Assembly: GCF_003999375.1 (NCBI RefSeq)
Contig: NZ_RJLC01000009.1
Span: forward strand, 1-64,000
Length of the DNA: 64,000 bases
Direction: 5' to 3'
Source: Pseudidiomarina mangrovi
GTDB taxonomy: Bacteria > Pseudomonadota > Gammaproteobacteria > Enterobacterales > Alteromonadaceae
In this document: positions 25,793-35,152 of the stretch, one piece after another
How the letters are laid out: each line of letters opens with the position of its first letter
Numbering within the stretch: the first letter of the stretch is position 1
Program-made: the position numbers and the translations under genes
Notes under the pieces: model-generated
The model's input: only the letters and a program-made list of their open reading frames with translations
The model's database searches: none
Told to the model about the DNA's origin: nothing

Positions 25793-26227
25793 TTAATTGG
25801 CCCAAAATTCCTTGTGGAAGCGTAACGTCTGTTGCTGTTTACCGTCATCAATGGTGATAAAAAAACGCAGTGTCTCGAGATTGGTAAAGCGCACTTGCGC
25901 CAAATAGTAAACGGCGTCGCCTTCAATAACTTGATTAAAATCGAGCCGCTGCTGTTGGCTAAGTGGATTCATACTATAGCCTGTTACTGTGACTTTTTGC
26001 GCCGGTTTACCGGGCTCATCAGCGGCGAGCACGGTAATGTTTAGGGTCGCCAAGGTGCTGCTGCGCTGTAAATCATATTGCTGTGCCATTTCTGCGCGCA
26101 ACAGCGTCGAGTTAAAGGCATTGTAATGCACTTCCCAGGGACCTAAACGCATAGCCTGTTGCGCGCTGGCACTCTGTGTAAACAGCAGCGAGCTAAGCAA
26201 TAACAGCGTGCTGAGTAGATTCTTCAT
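25793..26227 (-). CDS. DUF4426 exported protein
   Basis: A 144-residue protein with a clear signal peptide (hydrophobic residues 4-18, cleavage after ASA at about 22), so it is periplasmic or outer-membrane exposed. The rest is a beta-rich domain recognised as DUF4426 (GPWEVHYNAFNST near the mature N-terminus). Function is unknown. It follows yggT after three bases and closes the yggS-proC-yggT-DUF4426 operon, an arrangement often seen in Alteromonadales and Vibrionales, which suggests an envelope role but does not prove one. Confidence 0.82.
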   Translation of the reverse strand: MKNLLSTLLLLSSLLFTQSASAQQAMRLGPWEVHYNAFNSTLLRAEMAQQYDLQRSSTLATLNITVLAADEPGKPAQKVTVTGYSMNPLSQQQRLDFNQVIEGDAVYYLAQVRFTNLETLRFFITIDDGKQQQTLRFHKEFWAN

Positions 26228-26230
26228 GGC

Positions 26231-26755
26231 TTATAATCCCAGTAACCGTTGCACAAAAATAATGGCGATAATCAGCAGCATGGCAGATAAGTCGAGACCT
26301 CCCATGGGCGGAAGAAGACGCCGAATAGGTGCCATCAAAGGTTCCGTTAATTGATGTAAAATCGCTTCCATAGGGTTGTAGCCGCGACTAAACCAACTCA
26401 ACAATGCGCGTATAACAACCAACCAGAAGATCAAATCAAGCGCCTGCGCTAGAACACTAAGCCCAGCGAATAGGGCTATTTGCAATGGCGCCATAGCAAA
26501 GCTATTGACGGCACTCAAGGTCAATATTTTCGCCGCACCCAACAGTAGAGCAAGTACTAAGCTGGCGAAGTCGAATGATCCCAGCATCGGTACAATGCGC
26601 CGCAAAGGTTGAACTAGCGGGTTGCTGGCGCGCGCCACAAATTGACTGACCGGGTTATAGAAATCAGCTCGAACGAGCTGTAACCAAAGCCGTAAAATCA
26701 CCACGATGATCATCAGATCAAAGACGATGTTAATGAGAAAGTTCATGGCATCCAT
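26231..26755 (-). CDS. yggT: YggT-family inner membrane protein
   Basis: A 174-residue integral membrane protein with two copies of the YggT repeat, each having two hydrophobic segments and a cytoplasmic turn (NPLVQPLRRIVP near residue 45 and EPLMAPIRRLLPP near 140). The family is linked to osmotic shock tolerance and, in other lineages, to envelope or division functions; the exact role is unknown. AAGGAA six bases before the ATG is the ribosome binding site, and proC lies nine bases upstream. yggU, which follows yggT in E. coli, is absent. Confidence 0.9.
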   Translation of the reverse strand: MDAMNFLINIVFDLMIIVVILRLWLQLVRADFYNPVSQFVARASNPLVQPLRRIVPMLGSFDFASLVLALLLGAAKILTLSAVNSFAMAPLQIALFAGLSVLAQALDLIFWLVVIRALLSWFSRGYNPMEAILHQLTEPLMAPIRRLLPPMGGLDLSAMLLIIAIIFVQRLLGL

Positions 26756-26764
26756 GGTGATTCC

Positions 26765-27589
26765 TTAAAAAAGTTGCGCCATTTCTTGATTACGTTTAAC
26801 GGCCGCTCGCAGTGCTTGTTCCGAGATAAAATCAACATCTGCAGCTTGGTAAACTTCAATACCTTTGGCGGTAGAACCGCCTTTACTGGTTACTTGTGCC
26901 CGCAAATCGGGTAGTTCAAGCTCGCTATCGGTCGCCATGGTTGCAGCACCAAGCGCGGTCTGATTGACCAGTATACGTGCCTGTTGGTGGTTGAAGCCCA
27001 ATGCTACCGCAGCTTTTTGTAGGCTGGCCATGAACTCAAAAAAATACGCCGGGCCGCTGCCGGCTAATGCTGACAAAATGTCCATTTGGTCTTCATCATC
27101 AACCCATAAGGTTTTGCCTACGCGGTCGAAAATACTACTGGCAAATTCACGATCAGCAGCGCTGGTTGCCGCTTGGGTAACCAAGCCGGTCATGCCCTGA
27201 CCGACCAAACTGGGGGTATTAGGCATCACCCGAATAATTCGATCGGCGGCTAAGTACTGTTGATACTTAGCTAAGCGAATGCCAGCGGCAATACTAATAA
27301 TTAATTTGTCACCGAGGTTGGTCACTGACTGCTTTAGTTGCTCACATACCGCTGCCATTAATTGCGGTTTTACTGCTAGCACCACCACCTCGGCATTTGC
27401 CACAGCTTGATTGTTATCTTGGGTAATTGAAACGCCGCATTGTTGTTGCAGGTGCTCAAGCTTGCCCATACTTGGGTTGCTAACGGTGATATAGTTGGCT
27501 GGATAACCATTTTGGACCATGCCGCCGACAATACTTTGGGTCATATTACCAGCGCCAATGAAGGCTATATTGCGTGGTTGTGCGGTCAT
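26765..27589 (-). CDS. proC: Pyrroline-5-carboxylate reductase
   Basis: ProC reduces pyrroline-5-carboxylate to proline with NAD(P)H, the last step of proline synthesis begun by ProB and ProA elsewhere in this window. The N-terminal GAGNMTQSIVGG Rossmann motif, VMPNTPS and the C-terminal signature around LRAQVTSKGGSTAKG are diagnostic; 274 residues is normal. Its ATG overlaps the yggS stop (ATGA) with AGGAG just upstream, so the two are coupled. Confidence 0.97.
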   Translation of the reverse strand: MTAQPRNIAFIGAGNMTQSIVGGMVQNGYPANYITVSNPSMGKLEHLQQQCGVSITQDNNQAVANAEVVVLAVKPQLMAAVCEQLKQSVTNLGDKLIISIAAGIRLAKYQQYLAADRIIRVMPNTPSLVGQGMTGLVTQAATSAADREFASSIFDRVGKTLWVDDEDQMDILSALAGSGPAYFFEFMASLQKAAVALGFNHQQARILVNQTALGAATMATDSELELPDLRAQVTSKGGSTAKGIEVYQAADVDFISEQALRAAVKRNQEMAQLF

Positions 27590-28302
27590 TCACTACTCCT
27601 ATTCGGTTCATTACTGTCGCGACGGCCAAAAATAGCGGTACCAATGCGTACCATAGTGGCGCCGTGCCCAATAGCGACATCAAGGTCGTCGCTCATGCCC
27701 ATCGATAAGGTATCTAATTGACTATATTGGGCCTGTAAGCGCAAAAACAACCGTTGCATAGCCGCTAAGCTCTGTGTTTGTGCCGCACGGTCAGGTTGCG
27801 GGCGAGGGATAGCCATTAAGCCCCGTAGCACCAGGTTAGGTAATTGCATTATTTCGGCGGCTAGTGCCGCAACCTGCTCAGGTGCCACCCCAGCTTTGCT
27901 ATCCTCATCGTCGATATTGACCTGAATCAGCACGTTCAACGGATGCAGCTGTGCTGGCCGTTGTTGATTCAGGCGCTGCGCTATTTTGCTGCGATCAACA
28001 CTGTGTACCCAGTTAAAATGCTCGGCAATATCACGGGTCTTATTACTTTGAATAGGCCCAATAAAATGCCAGACCAAATCATCATGGTTGGCAAAGTGCT
28101 GAATTTTTTGTAGTGCTTCCTGCACATAGTTTTCACCGAAGTGGCGCTGTCCGGCAGCCACTGCCGCGGCAATAGCCGCGCTGGGTTTGGTCTTACTGAC
28201 GGCAATTAAAGTAACCTCATTGCTGTCGCGTTGACACTGCAAACAGGCCGCTGAGATTGAACTACGGACTTCTGTTAAACGTTCAGCTATGCTATTTATC
28301 AT
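27586..28302 (-). CDS. yggS: PLP homeostasis protein YggS (PLPBP)
   Basis: YggS is a non-catalytic pyridoxal-phosphate-binding protein with the fold of alanine racemase domain I, which affects PLP balance and amino-acid pools. The PLP lysine lies in the LIAVSKTKP motif; FGENYVQEA and the C-terminal LSMGMSDDLDVAI phosphate-binding segment are conserved. I chose the ATG at 28302 (238 residues, MINSIAERL) over one 30 bases earlier, because it matches the family N-terminus; neither has a strong ribosome binding site. It diverges from pilT across 45 bases. Confidence 0.95.
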   Translation of the reverse strand: MINSIAERLTEVRSSISAACLQCQRDSNEVTLIAVSKTKPSAAIAAAVAAGQRHFGENYVQEALQKIQHFANHDDLVWHFIGPIQSNKTRDIAEHFNWVHSVDRSKIAQRLNQQRPAQLHPLNVLIQVNIDDEDSKAGVAPEQVAALAAEIMQLPNLVLRGLMAIPRPQPDRAAQTQSLAAMQRLFLRLQAQYSQLDTLSMGMSDDLDVAIGHGATMVRIGTAIFGRRDSNEPNRSSE

Positions 28303-28347
28303 GTAAGAGACTTCACTGATTACTACAACCACAAACGGGGCAGTCGT

Positions 28348-29385
28348 ATGGATATTACCGAATTACTCAGTTTTGCCGTCAAACACAAATCATCCGATTT
28401 GCATTTGTCAGCCGATTCGCCACCTATGATACGGGTTGATGGTGACATCCGTAAAATTAATATTCCGGCGCTCAGCCACAAGCAAGTGCAAGAGCTGGTT
28501 TATGACATCATGAACGATCGCCAGCGCAAAGAGTATGAGCAGAACTTAGAGGCTGACTTCTCCTTTGAAGTTCCCGACTTAGCCCGCTTCCGGGTTAACG
28601 TATTTGTACAAAACCGCGGTGCTGGTGCTGTATTACGGACTATTCCAAGTACGGTGTTGACGCTTGAACAGCTCAACGCACCCGATATCTTCCGCACTAT
28701 TTCTGACAACCCGCGTGGTTTGGTGTTGGTAACCGGGCCAACTGGTTCGGGTAAATCAACTACCTTGGCGGCGATGATTGATTATATTAATGAGAACAAG
28801 CATCACCATATTTTGACCATTGAGGACCCGATTGAATTTGTTCATCAGAACAAGCGCAGCCTAATCAACCAGCGCGAAGTGCATCGCGACACGCATAGTT
28901 TCAGTAACGCCTTGCGCTCAGCACTACGGGAAGACCCTGATGTGATTCTGGTGGGCGAGATGCGTGACTTAGAAACTATTCGCTTAGCGATGACTGCAGC
29001 AGAAACAGGTCACTTAGTGTTCGGCACCTTGCACACCACCTCGGCACCAAAAACCATTGACCGTATTGTTGACGTGTTTCCTGGTGATGAGAAGCCGATG
29101 GTGCGCTCGATGTTGTCTGAATCATTGCGGGCGGTTATCTCACAAACACTGTTGAAAAAAGTCGGTGGCGGTCGTGTTGCAGCGCATGAAATTATGATTG
29201 CAACACCAGCTATCAAAAACTTAATTCGCGAAGATAAAATTGCACAAATGTACTCATCAATTCAGACCGGTGCGGCACATGGTATGCAAACCCTGGATCA
29301 GTGTTTGCAAAACTTGGTGAATCAGGGCTTGGTGTCCAAACTGGACGCGAAAGGGAAAGCCGCCAACAAAGACACATTTGCGTAA
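28348..29385 (+). CDS. pilT: Type IV pilus retraction ATPase PilT
   Basis: PilT is the hexameric motor that depolymerises type IV pili at the inner-membrane base, powering twitching, adhesion and DNA uptake. The Walker A GPTGSGKST (residues 130-138), Asp box and Walker B region (DPDVILVGEMRD), His box (TGHLVFGTLHTTSA) and the PilT-specific AIRNLIRE-like segment (AIKNLIREDK) are present; the N-terminal domain starts MDITELLSFAVKHKSSDLHL. The 345 residues match. pilU follows after 27 bases. The pilus structural genes are not in the window. Confidence 0.96.
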   Translation: MDITELLSFAVKHKSSDLHLSADSPPMIRVDGDIRKINIPALSHKQVQELVYDIMNDRQRKEYEQNLEADFSFEVPDLARFRVNVFVQNRGAGAVLRTIPSTVLTLEQLNAPDIFRTISDNPRGLVLVTGPTGSGKSTTLAAMIDYINENKHHHILTIEDPIEFVHQNKRSLINQREVHRDTHSFSNALRSALREDPDVILVGEMRDLETIRLAMTAAETGHLVFGTLHTTSAPKTIDRIVDVFPGDEKPMVRSMLSESLRAVISQTLLKKVGGGRVAAHEIMIATPAIKNLIREDKIAQMYSSIQTGAAHGMQTLDQCLQNLVNQGLVSKLDAKGKAANKDTFA

Positions 29386-29412
29386 CTCAGGCTAAGAGCC
29401 GAGGAAATCACA

Positions 29413-30525
29413 ATGATTTTAGATAAACTTTTGAAAACCATGGTGGAGCGCAATGGCTCCGACCTATTTGTGTCGGCTCGCTTGGCACCCAGTGCAAAAA
29501 TTGACGGCGAATTAATTCCGCTGATTGATCAAAAACTGAGTGACAGCGCCGCATTGGCAGTGGTCAAGGAAGCACTTGGTGAAGCGCATTTAGATGAGTA
29601 CATGACGCATAAAGAGGCGAACTTTGCGATTTTTCGTGAGGGCATCGGGCGCTTCCGTGTGAGTGCCTTTTGGCAACGTGAACGCGCCGGTATGGTGGTG
29701 CGTCGAATTGTCACCGAAATCCCCACCGTAGAGCAGCTCAAACTGCCGAAAATCTTAGTCGACTTGATCATGAGCAAACGTGGTTTGATGCTGGTCGTCG
29801 GTGGCACAGGCACCGGTAAGTCGACCAGCTTGGCGGCACTGATTGGCCATCGCAACCACAATAGCAAGGGGCACATCTTAACCATTGAGGACCCGGTTGA
29901 ATTTGTTCATGAACATGGCCAGTGTATGGTCACGCAGCGCGAAGTAGGCACTGATACGGAGTCTTTCGAAGCCGCCCTGAAAAGTTCGCTACGGCAAGCA
30001 CCTGATGTGATTCTGGTGGGTGAAATTCGCTCACAAGAAGTCATGGAGTACGCCCTAACCTTTGCCGAAACCGGTCACTTCTGTGTTGCGACATTGCACG
30101 CCAACAACGCCAACCAGGCGATTGAGCGTATTGCGCAGTTAGTACCGGCCGACAAAGTCCATAAGTTGATGTTTGACCTGTCATTGAATTTACGTGGCAT
30201 TGTGGCGCAGCAATTGGTGCCGAAGAAAAATGGCGGTCGTGCCGCTGCATTTGAAGTACTGTTGAATAGCCCTATTATTGCTGAAAAAATTGCCACCCAT
30301 GACATGGGTGAAATCAAAGATATCATGTCGCGCTCCCGCGAGCTGGGTATGCAAACCTTTGACCAAGCGCTGTTCGACTTGTACAAAGCCGAACAAATTA
30401 CCCTTGAAAATGCATTACGACACGCCGATTCACCCAACGATTTACGCTTGCGGATCAAACTGAGTGGCGATGCCGTCGATGATGGCCCCAGTGCATTGAG
30501 CAGTGCTACTGTTGATCTGGAATAA
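29413..30525 (+). CDS. pilU: PilT-dependent retraction ATPase PilU
   Basis: PilU is a PilT paralogue that supports high-force pilus retraction but usually needs PilT. It has Walker A GGTGTGKST (residues 130-138), APDVILVGEIRS and a His box; its N-terminus MILDKLLKTMVERNGSDLFV and the extended C-terminal tail after residue 345 separate it from PilT. The 370 residues fit. AGGAAA precedes the ATG. The pilT-pilU pair is the standard arrangement. Confidence 0.95.
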   Translation: MILDKLLKTMVERNGSDLFVSARLAPSAKIDGELIPLIDQKLSDSAALAVVKEALGEAHLDEYMTHKEANFAIFREGIGRFRVSAFWQRERAGMVVRRIVTEIPTVEQLKLPKILVDLIMSKRGLMLVVGGTGTGKSTSLAALIGHRNHNSKGHILTIEDPVEFVHEHGQCMVTQREVGTDTESFEAALKSSLRQAPDVILVGEIRSQEVMEYALTFAETGHFCVATLHANNANQAIERIAQLVPADKVHKLMFDLSLNLRGIVAQQLVPKKNGGRAAAFEVLLNSPIIAEKIATHDMGEIKDIMSRSRELGMQTFDQALFDLYKAEQITLENALRHADSPNDLRLRIKLSGDAVDDGPSALSSATVDLE

Positions 30526-30539
30526 AACTCAGTAGAATA

Positions 30540-30564
30540 GCCGCTCGAATTGAAGGAGAGCGGC
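30540..30564 (+). promoter_or_regulatory. tsaD: Hairpin holding the tsaD ribosome binding site in its loop
   Basis: GCCGCTC (30540-30546) and GAGCGGC (30558-30564) form a perfect 7-bp GC-rich stem; the 11-base loop contains most of the Shine-Dalgarno AAGGAG, and the 3' arm ends directly before the ATG at 30565. Such a structure could limit or tune translation of tsaD. There is no T run, so it is not a terminator. Confidence 0.5.
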
Positions 30565-31584
30565 ATGCATGTGTTAGGCATTGAAACCTCGTGCGATGAA
30601 ACCGGCATCGCGATTTATCATACAGAGCGCGGCTTATTGGCCCATCAGCTGTATTCTCAAGTGAAGCTGCATGCCGATTACGGTGGCGTGGTGCCAGAGC
30701 TGGCATCGCGTGACCATGTCCGCAAAATTCTGCCACTTATCGCTGCTGCGCTCAAACAAGCCGAGCTCAAAACGACCGACTTAGATGGCATCGCCTACAC
30801 CGCCGGGCCGGGCTTGGTGGGCGCCTTATTGGTTGGCGCTTGTGTCGGCCGCAGCATGGCCTTTGGCTTAGGCATTCCGGCACTGGGTGTGCATCATATG
30901 GAAGGCCACTTATTGGCCCCCATGCTAGAAGATGATGTACCAGAATTTCCGTTTATCGCGCTATTGGTATCGGGTGGTCACACCCAATTGGTTCGGGTAG
31001 ACGGTATTGGTCGCTATGAGATGCTCGGCGAATCTATTGATGATGCCGCTGGTGAAGCCTTTGATAAAACCGCTAAGTTGATGGGTTTAGATTATCCAGG
31101 CGGGCCACGCCTAGCGGCTATGGCTGCTACGGGCCGGCCGCAACAGTATCAATTCCCGCGGCCAATGACTGATCGTCCGGGCCTTGATTTTTCCTTCAGT
31201 GGGCTGAAAACCCATGCCGCTAATACCATTGCGGCAAATCCATCTGACCCACAAACCCGCGCTGATATTGCTCGTGCTTTCCAAGATGCGGTAGTAGATA
31301 CCTTAGTGATCAAATGTCGTCGAGCGCTCGAGCAAACTGGCTTGAAGCGTCTAGTGGTAGCAGGTGGAGTTAGCGCGAATGTCGAACTGCGAGAAAAACT
31401 GCAGCAGTTTGCGGCAAAAATTGGTGGTAAGGTTTATTTCCCGCGCCCAGCGTTTTGTACCGATAATGGTGCCATGATTGCCTATGCTGGAGCGCAGCGC
31501 TTGCGCGCTGGTGAGCTAAACGACTTAAGTATTATCACGCGGCCACGTTGGCCATTGGATCAACTCGCTAGCGTTTCTTGCTAA
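30565..31584 (+). CDS. tsaD: tRNA N6-threonylcarbamoyladenosine transferase TsaD
   Basis: TsaD, with TsaB and TsaE, transfers the threonylcarbamoyl group to adenosine 37 of ANN-decoding tRNAs, an essential modification. It is an ASKHA-fold metalloprotein: the N-terminal [10 protein letters not shown], the iron-binding HMEGH (about residue 110), [10 protein letters not shown] and [10 protein letters not shown] are all present. The ATG at 30565 has AAGGAG six bases upstream; a TTG 15 bases earlier is rejected. The 339 residues match E. coli (337). Its 3' end overlaps plsY by 17 bases. The usual divergent partner rpsU-dnaG-rpoD is missing; pilU lies there instead. Confidence 0.97.
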   Translation: MHVLGIETSCDETGIAIYHTERGLLAHQLYSQVKLHADYGGVVPELASRDHVRKILPLIAAALKQAELKTTDLDGIAYTAGPGLVGALLVGACVGRSMAFGLGIPALGVHHMEGHLLAPMLEDDVPEFPFIALLVSGGHTQLVRVDGIGRYEMLGESIDDAAGEAFDKTAKLMGLDYPGGPRLAAMAATGRPQQYQFPRPMTDRPGLDFSFSGLKTHAANTIAANPSDPQTRADIARAFQDAVVDTLVIKCRRALEQTGLKRLVVAGGVSANVELREKLQQFAAKIGGKVYFPRPAFCTDNGAMIAYAGAQRLRAGELNDLSIITRPRWPLDQLASVSC

Positions 31585-32158
31585 ACGACTGCTCTTCACC
31601 ACTGCGCAGGCGGGCGATATTAGCCTGATGACGCCAGAGAATGAGTAGGGCGATCATAATGGTTGGCACGGTATATTGCGGCTTAATCCAATACGCATAA
31701 AACGGTGCAAAGCATACTGTGGTGATGGCTGCTAACGAAGATACTCGGCTCAGTCGGAACACCACCAGCCAGGTGATGATCAACAAGATAGCCATTTCGG
31801 TCGCGACCGGAAACATAGCGCCGAGTGCGGTTGCCACTGCTTTACCGCCACGAAAGCCGAAGTAGAGTGGGAAAATGTGGCCGAGACAGGCCGCCACCCC
31901 AATGATGCCGAGGAAAAATGGCTCGATACCAAGAAAGTATGAGGCCCATACTGGCACCATGCCTTTTAAAACATCACCGGCTAAGGTGAGAAAAGCTGGC
32001 CAGCGCCCCCCTAATCGGTAGACATTGGTAGCGCCTGGATTATTCGAGCCATTGCGCCGCGGGTCGGGCAAGCCAAATAGCCGACAAACCAATACCGCAC
32101 TGCTAATCGAGCCGATAAGGTAAGCGACAATAATGGCAAGGATGATAAGCGCGCCCAT
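31568..32158 (-). CDS. plsY: Acyl-phosphate glycerol-3-phosphate acyltransferase
   Basis: PlsY acylates glycerol-3-phosphate with acyl-phosphate at the inner membrane, starting phospholipid synthesis; PlsC, also in this window, does the next step. Five or so hydrophobic segments and three conserved loops are visible: [12 protein letters not shown], a GDVLKG motif and [13 protein letters not shown]. The 196 residues match the family. The tsaD/plsY/folB/uppP/cca order is the E. coli one. It diverges from folB across a 95-base gap. Confidence 0.96.
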   Translation of the reverse strand: MGALIILAIIVAYLIGSISSAVLVCRLFGLPDPRRNGSNNPGATNVYRLGGRWPAFLTLAGDVLKGMVPVWASYFLGIEPFFLGIIGVAACLGHIFPLYFGFRGGKAVATALGAMFPVATEMAILLIITWLVVFRLSRVSSLAAITTVCFAPFYAYWIKPQYTVPTIMIALLILWRHQANIARLRSGEEQSFSKKR

Positions 32159-32253
32159 TTAGTTTGTTTCCAGCTAAGTTTCCGTTACTATGCTGCCACT
32201 TAGCATACGTGCATTACGCTTTTTTTTCCATGATTACACCAACGAGTCTTTGT

Positions 32254-32604
32254 ATGGATAAGGTAATAATTGAAGGGCTACAGGTTGATGCGATGGTTGG
32301 TATTTATGCTTTTGAGCATGAGCAGCCACAACCACTGATCATTGATCTGGTCATGGCATGGGATAATCGCCCCGCCGCAGCCAGCGAGCAAATTAGCGAT
32401 GCGTTAGATTATGATCGCGTTAGCACTGCGGTCGCGCAGTTAATTACCAGTCAACCCTGGCAGTTGATTGAGACAGTGGCAGAGCGCATCGCAGCTATTG
32501 TGCTGAACGATTTTAAGGTAGCCCAAGTATCAGTTAAAGTCGCCAAGCCCCAAGCTGTTGCGGCAGCACGCCAAGTGGCGGTGATGATAGAGCGTCATCG
32601 TTAA
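32254..32604 (+). CDS. folB: Dihydroneopterin aldolase
   Basis: FolB converts dihydroneopterin to 6-hydroxymethyl-dihydropterin in folate synthesis. The N-terminal DKVIIEGLQVDAMVGIYAFE, the substrate-binding glutamate in LIETVAERIA and the catalytic lysine in VKVAKPQAV identify it. The ATG at 32254 gives 116 residues, the normal size; longer in-frame readings begin in the promoter region and add non-conserved sequence. The ribosome binding site is weak. folK, the next enzyme in the same pathway, starts one base after the stop. Confidence 0.95.
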   Translation: MDKVIIEGLQVDAMVGIYAFEHEQPQPLIIDLVMAWDNRPAAASEQISDALDYDRVSTAVAQLITSQPWQLIETVAERIAAIVLNDFKVAQVSVKVAKPQAVAAARQVAVMIERHR

Positions 32605-32605
32605 T

Positions 32606-33133
32606 ATGGCACGAGTGGTACTTGGCTTAGGCAGTAACCGTCAGCGCCAGCAGCATATTAATGCAGGCCTACGCGCGCTGCATGATCGTTATGCATCGGC
32701 ACAACGGCCTATTACCTGTTCACGGGTATTTGAAAGTGCTGCGGTCGGTTTTGTTGGACACGACTTTTATAATTGCGTGGTCGAATTTAGCTGTGACGAG
32801 CCAGTCACAGCGATTCATGAATTTTGTAAAGCCACTGAGCTTGCGCATGGCCATAGCAGTGAGGCGGCAAAATTTAGCCCACGGACACTGGATATCGACA
32901 TGTTGCTGTATGATGATTTGGTCTGCCAACAGCCGGTAAATTTACCGCGTGATGAAATTCTCACCAACGCCTTTGTGTTGTGGCCGTTGGCTGAAATTCT
33001 GCCGGCAGAAAAACACCCGCTAACAGGTACTCGTTATGCCGAGTTGTGGGCACATTACCCATTGCAGCAACGCATACAGCCGCTTGAGTTTGAATTTTTG
33101 GTACTCCCGCATTTAAGGATCGTAGGCCCGTGA
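32606..33133 (+). CDS. folK: 6-hydroxymethyl-7,8-dihydropterin pyrophosphokinase
   Basis: FolK transfers pyrophosphate from ATP to the FolB product, preparing it for DHPS. The N-terminal [13 protein letters not shown] motif, [12 protein letters not shown] and the [15 protein letters not shown] metal-binding signature (two aspartates) are clear. The 175 residues fit. It starts one base after folB and its stop overlaps the GTG of uppP, giving an operon folB-folK-uppP. In E. coli the folK beside uppP is absent, so this is a lineage-specific grouping of two folate steps. Confidence 0.95.
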   Translation: MARVVLGLGSNRQRQQHINAGLRALHDRYASAQRPITCSRVFESAAVGFVGHDFYNCVVEFSCDEPVTAIHEFCKATELAHGHSSEAAKFSPRTLDIDMLLYDDLVCQQPVNLPRDEILTNAFVLWPLAEILPAEKHPLTGTRYAELWAHYPLQQRIQPLEFEFLVLPHLRIVGP

Positions 33134-33936
33134 GTTTATTCGAAACCATTGTATTGGCGCTTATTCAAGGTTTGACCGAATTTTTGCCGATCTCTAGTTC
33201 GGCACATTTAATTTTGCCGTCACAGTTACTCGGTTGGGCTGATCAAGGCTTGGCGTTTGATGTGGCAGTTCATGTTGGCACCTTGTTAGCAGTGATGATG
33301 TATTATCGCCGTGACATTGGCGAGTTACTGGTTGGCTGGGTCGGTTCATTTCGTGGTCAGCATAATGCCTACAGTCGGCTCGCTTGGTTGTTGATTTGGG
33401 CAACTATTCCTGCCGGTTTAGCTGGTTTGCTCGGCAGTGGGCTGGTGGAAAACTATGGCCGTTCAGCGGCGGTTATTGCCACCACCACCATCAGCTTTGG
33501 TTTACTGTTGTGGTATGCCGATGCGCGGGCCAGTGAACGTTCTGGTATTCATGCCTTGACGGTGAAACAGGCGCTATTGATTGGCATAGCACAAGCTGTG
33601 GCGCTGATTCCTGGTACGTCACGCTCGGGCATTACCATGACTGCTGGCCTGCTACTGGGCTTAACGCGAGTTGATGCCGCGCGTTTTTCCTTTTTACTAT
33701 CGATTCCGGTGATCATTATGGCGGGCGGCTATAATGGCGTAAAACTCGTGCTGCAAGCTGAGCCAGTCAGCTGGCAGCCGATTTTGGTTGGCGTGCTGGT
33801 GTCGTTTGTAGCAGCCTATGTTTGTATCTTCTATTTCTTAAAAATTATTGCCCGTATGGGTATGTTACCGTTCGTTATCTACCGCTTATTGCTCGGCGCA
33901 GGATTATTTGCGCTGTTGGCTTACGGCCTGATCTAA
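33130..33936 (+). CDS. uppP: Undecaprenyl-diphosphate phosphatase
   Basis: UppP (BacA) dephosphorylates undecaprenyl diphosphate at the inner membrane, recycling the lipid carrier used for peptidoglycan and LPS; extra copies give bacitracin resistance. About eight hydrophobic segments, the [11 protein letters not shown] motif near residue 17-27 and the IPGTSRSG motif near 158 are diagnostic. The 268 residues are normal. The start is GTG, overlapping the folK stop (GTGA). It ends 10 bases before the opposing cca stop. Confidence 0.97.
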   Translation: MSLFETIVLALIQGLTEFLPISSSAHLILPSQLLGWADQGLAFDVAVHVGTLLAVMMYYRRDIGELLVGWVGSFRGQHNAYSRLAWLLIWATIPAGLAGLLGSGLVENYGRSAAVIATTTISFGLLLWYADARASERSGIHALTVKQALLIGIAQAVALIPGTSRSGITMTAGLLLGLTRVDAARFSFLLSIPVIIMAGGYNGVKLVLQAEPVSWQPILVGVLVSFVAAYVCIFYFLKIIARMGMLPFVIYRLLLGAGLFALLAYGLI

Positions 33937-33945
33937 CGCCAACCG

Positions 33946-35052
33946 CTAGAGTGCTTGTTGCAGTAACCGCAAGCGCTCTTGATTGACCCGCAGACCCACC
34001 TCTGTGCCTTGTAATACTTGGCCAGCCGCTGCTGCAGAGGCGATCAAATCACTGGCTTTCACCGTCTGTAATTGCTGCATGGCACGGCTTAACACCTGGA
34101 CACGACTGGTTGATAAGCCTTGTGCTTGCCAAATCATCAGTAACTGAGGCCAACGCTGCGGTCGACGCCAGCAATCAGCACCATTCATATGCTGTAAAAT
34201 CAATTCCGCTGGTGCTTGCTCGAGTTGCTGTACGCTAATGAGTTGGGCTTGTTCGGTGAGTATCTGAAGTTCGGTGGGCACCCGCAGGCGTTGGTTGAGA
34301 GCATGCGCTGCTGCTGAGTTCAAGGTGCTTACCGCGGCGACCCAACGGATAGCCACGCTGTCAGTTAGCGTCGTGGCAGCGACTAAGGCGCGGATAAATG
34401 CGGGTTGTGCGTGGCCAGTTTGTAACTCGGCAAACCAAGGCGTAAGCGCAGCAACGCTAATGAGTGTTTCAAAATAGACAACTGGAGAGCTGGTCGCTAG
34501 CGCCCGTTCAGTTTCTTTCCAGACCCGTTCGCAACTCAACTCAGCCAATTCATCGGCCGCGGCTAACTGCCGCATCAGTGTCAGTGTTTGCTCAGCAATA
34601 GTGAAGCCATCAATAGCAAAGCGCGCGGCAAATCGAGCGAGCCGCAGAATGCGCAGTGGATCTTCGGCGAAGGCCGGTGAGATATGCCGCAGTTGGCGCT
34701 GAGCGATATCAGCGAGACCACCATAGGGGTCGATCAGTTGGCCATCATGGGCTTGTGCTATGGCATTAATGGTCAAGTCACGGCGCTGTAAATCTTGCTC
34801 CAAGGTGACGTTGGCGTCGGCATCAATGCTAAACCCGGTATAGCCACGGCCATTTTTGCGCTCGGTACGGGCGAGGGCATATTCCTCGTTATTGTGCGGA
34901 TGCAGAAACACCGGAAAATCTTTACCGACCTGACGATAGCCCAAGTTCAGCATCATTTCTGGGCTCGCACCCACAACTACCCAATCGCGCTCATGCACGG
35001 GATAGCCCAACAAGGTGTCACGAACAGCACCGCCAACCAGATAAATTTCCAC
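33946..35052 (-). CDS. cca: CCA tRNA nucleotidyltransferase, short form without HD domain
   Basis: Cca adds or repairs the 3' CCA of tRNAs. The class II head is clear: GGAVRDTLLG (residues 7-16), a metal-binding ERD (the first aspartate of DxD replaced by glutamate, as in several relatives), ARTERKNGRGYTG, RRDLTINA and EDPLRILRLARFAARF. The C-terminal third lacks the HD phosphohydrolase motifs of the 412-residue E. coli protein, leaving 368 residues, so phosphatase and cyclic phosphodiesterase activities should be absent. The start is GTG with AGGAG six bases upstream; an ATG between them is out of frame. Confidence 0.94.
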   Translation of the reverse strand: MEIYLVGGAVRDTLLGYPVHERDWVVVGASPEMMLNLGYRQVGKDFPVFLHPHNNEEYALARTERKNGRGYTGFSIDADANVTLEQDLQRRDLTINAIAQAHDGQLIDPYGGLADIAQRQLRHISPAFAEDPLRILRLARFAARFAIDGFTIAEQTLTLMRQLAAADELAELSCERVWKETERALATSSPVVYFETLISVAALTPWFAELQTGHAQPAFIRALVAATTLTDSVAIRWVAAVSTLNSAAAHALNQRLRVPTELQILTEQAQLISVQQLEQAPAELILQHMNGADCWRRPQRWPQLLMIWQAQGLSTSRVQVLSRAMQQLQTVKASDLIASAAAAGQVLQGTEVGLRVNQERLRLLQQAL

Positions 35053-35152
35053 AGCATGCTCCTAAATATTTCGTTGATGATCGCGAATCACTGGCTCTGA
35101 TGCAAGTCAGTCGTTACACTGAGTTATCTGATTATTGAGCCGCGTTATTATT

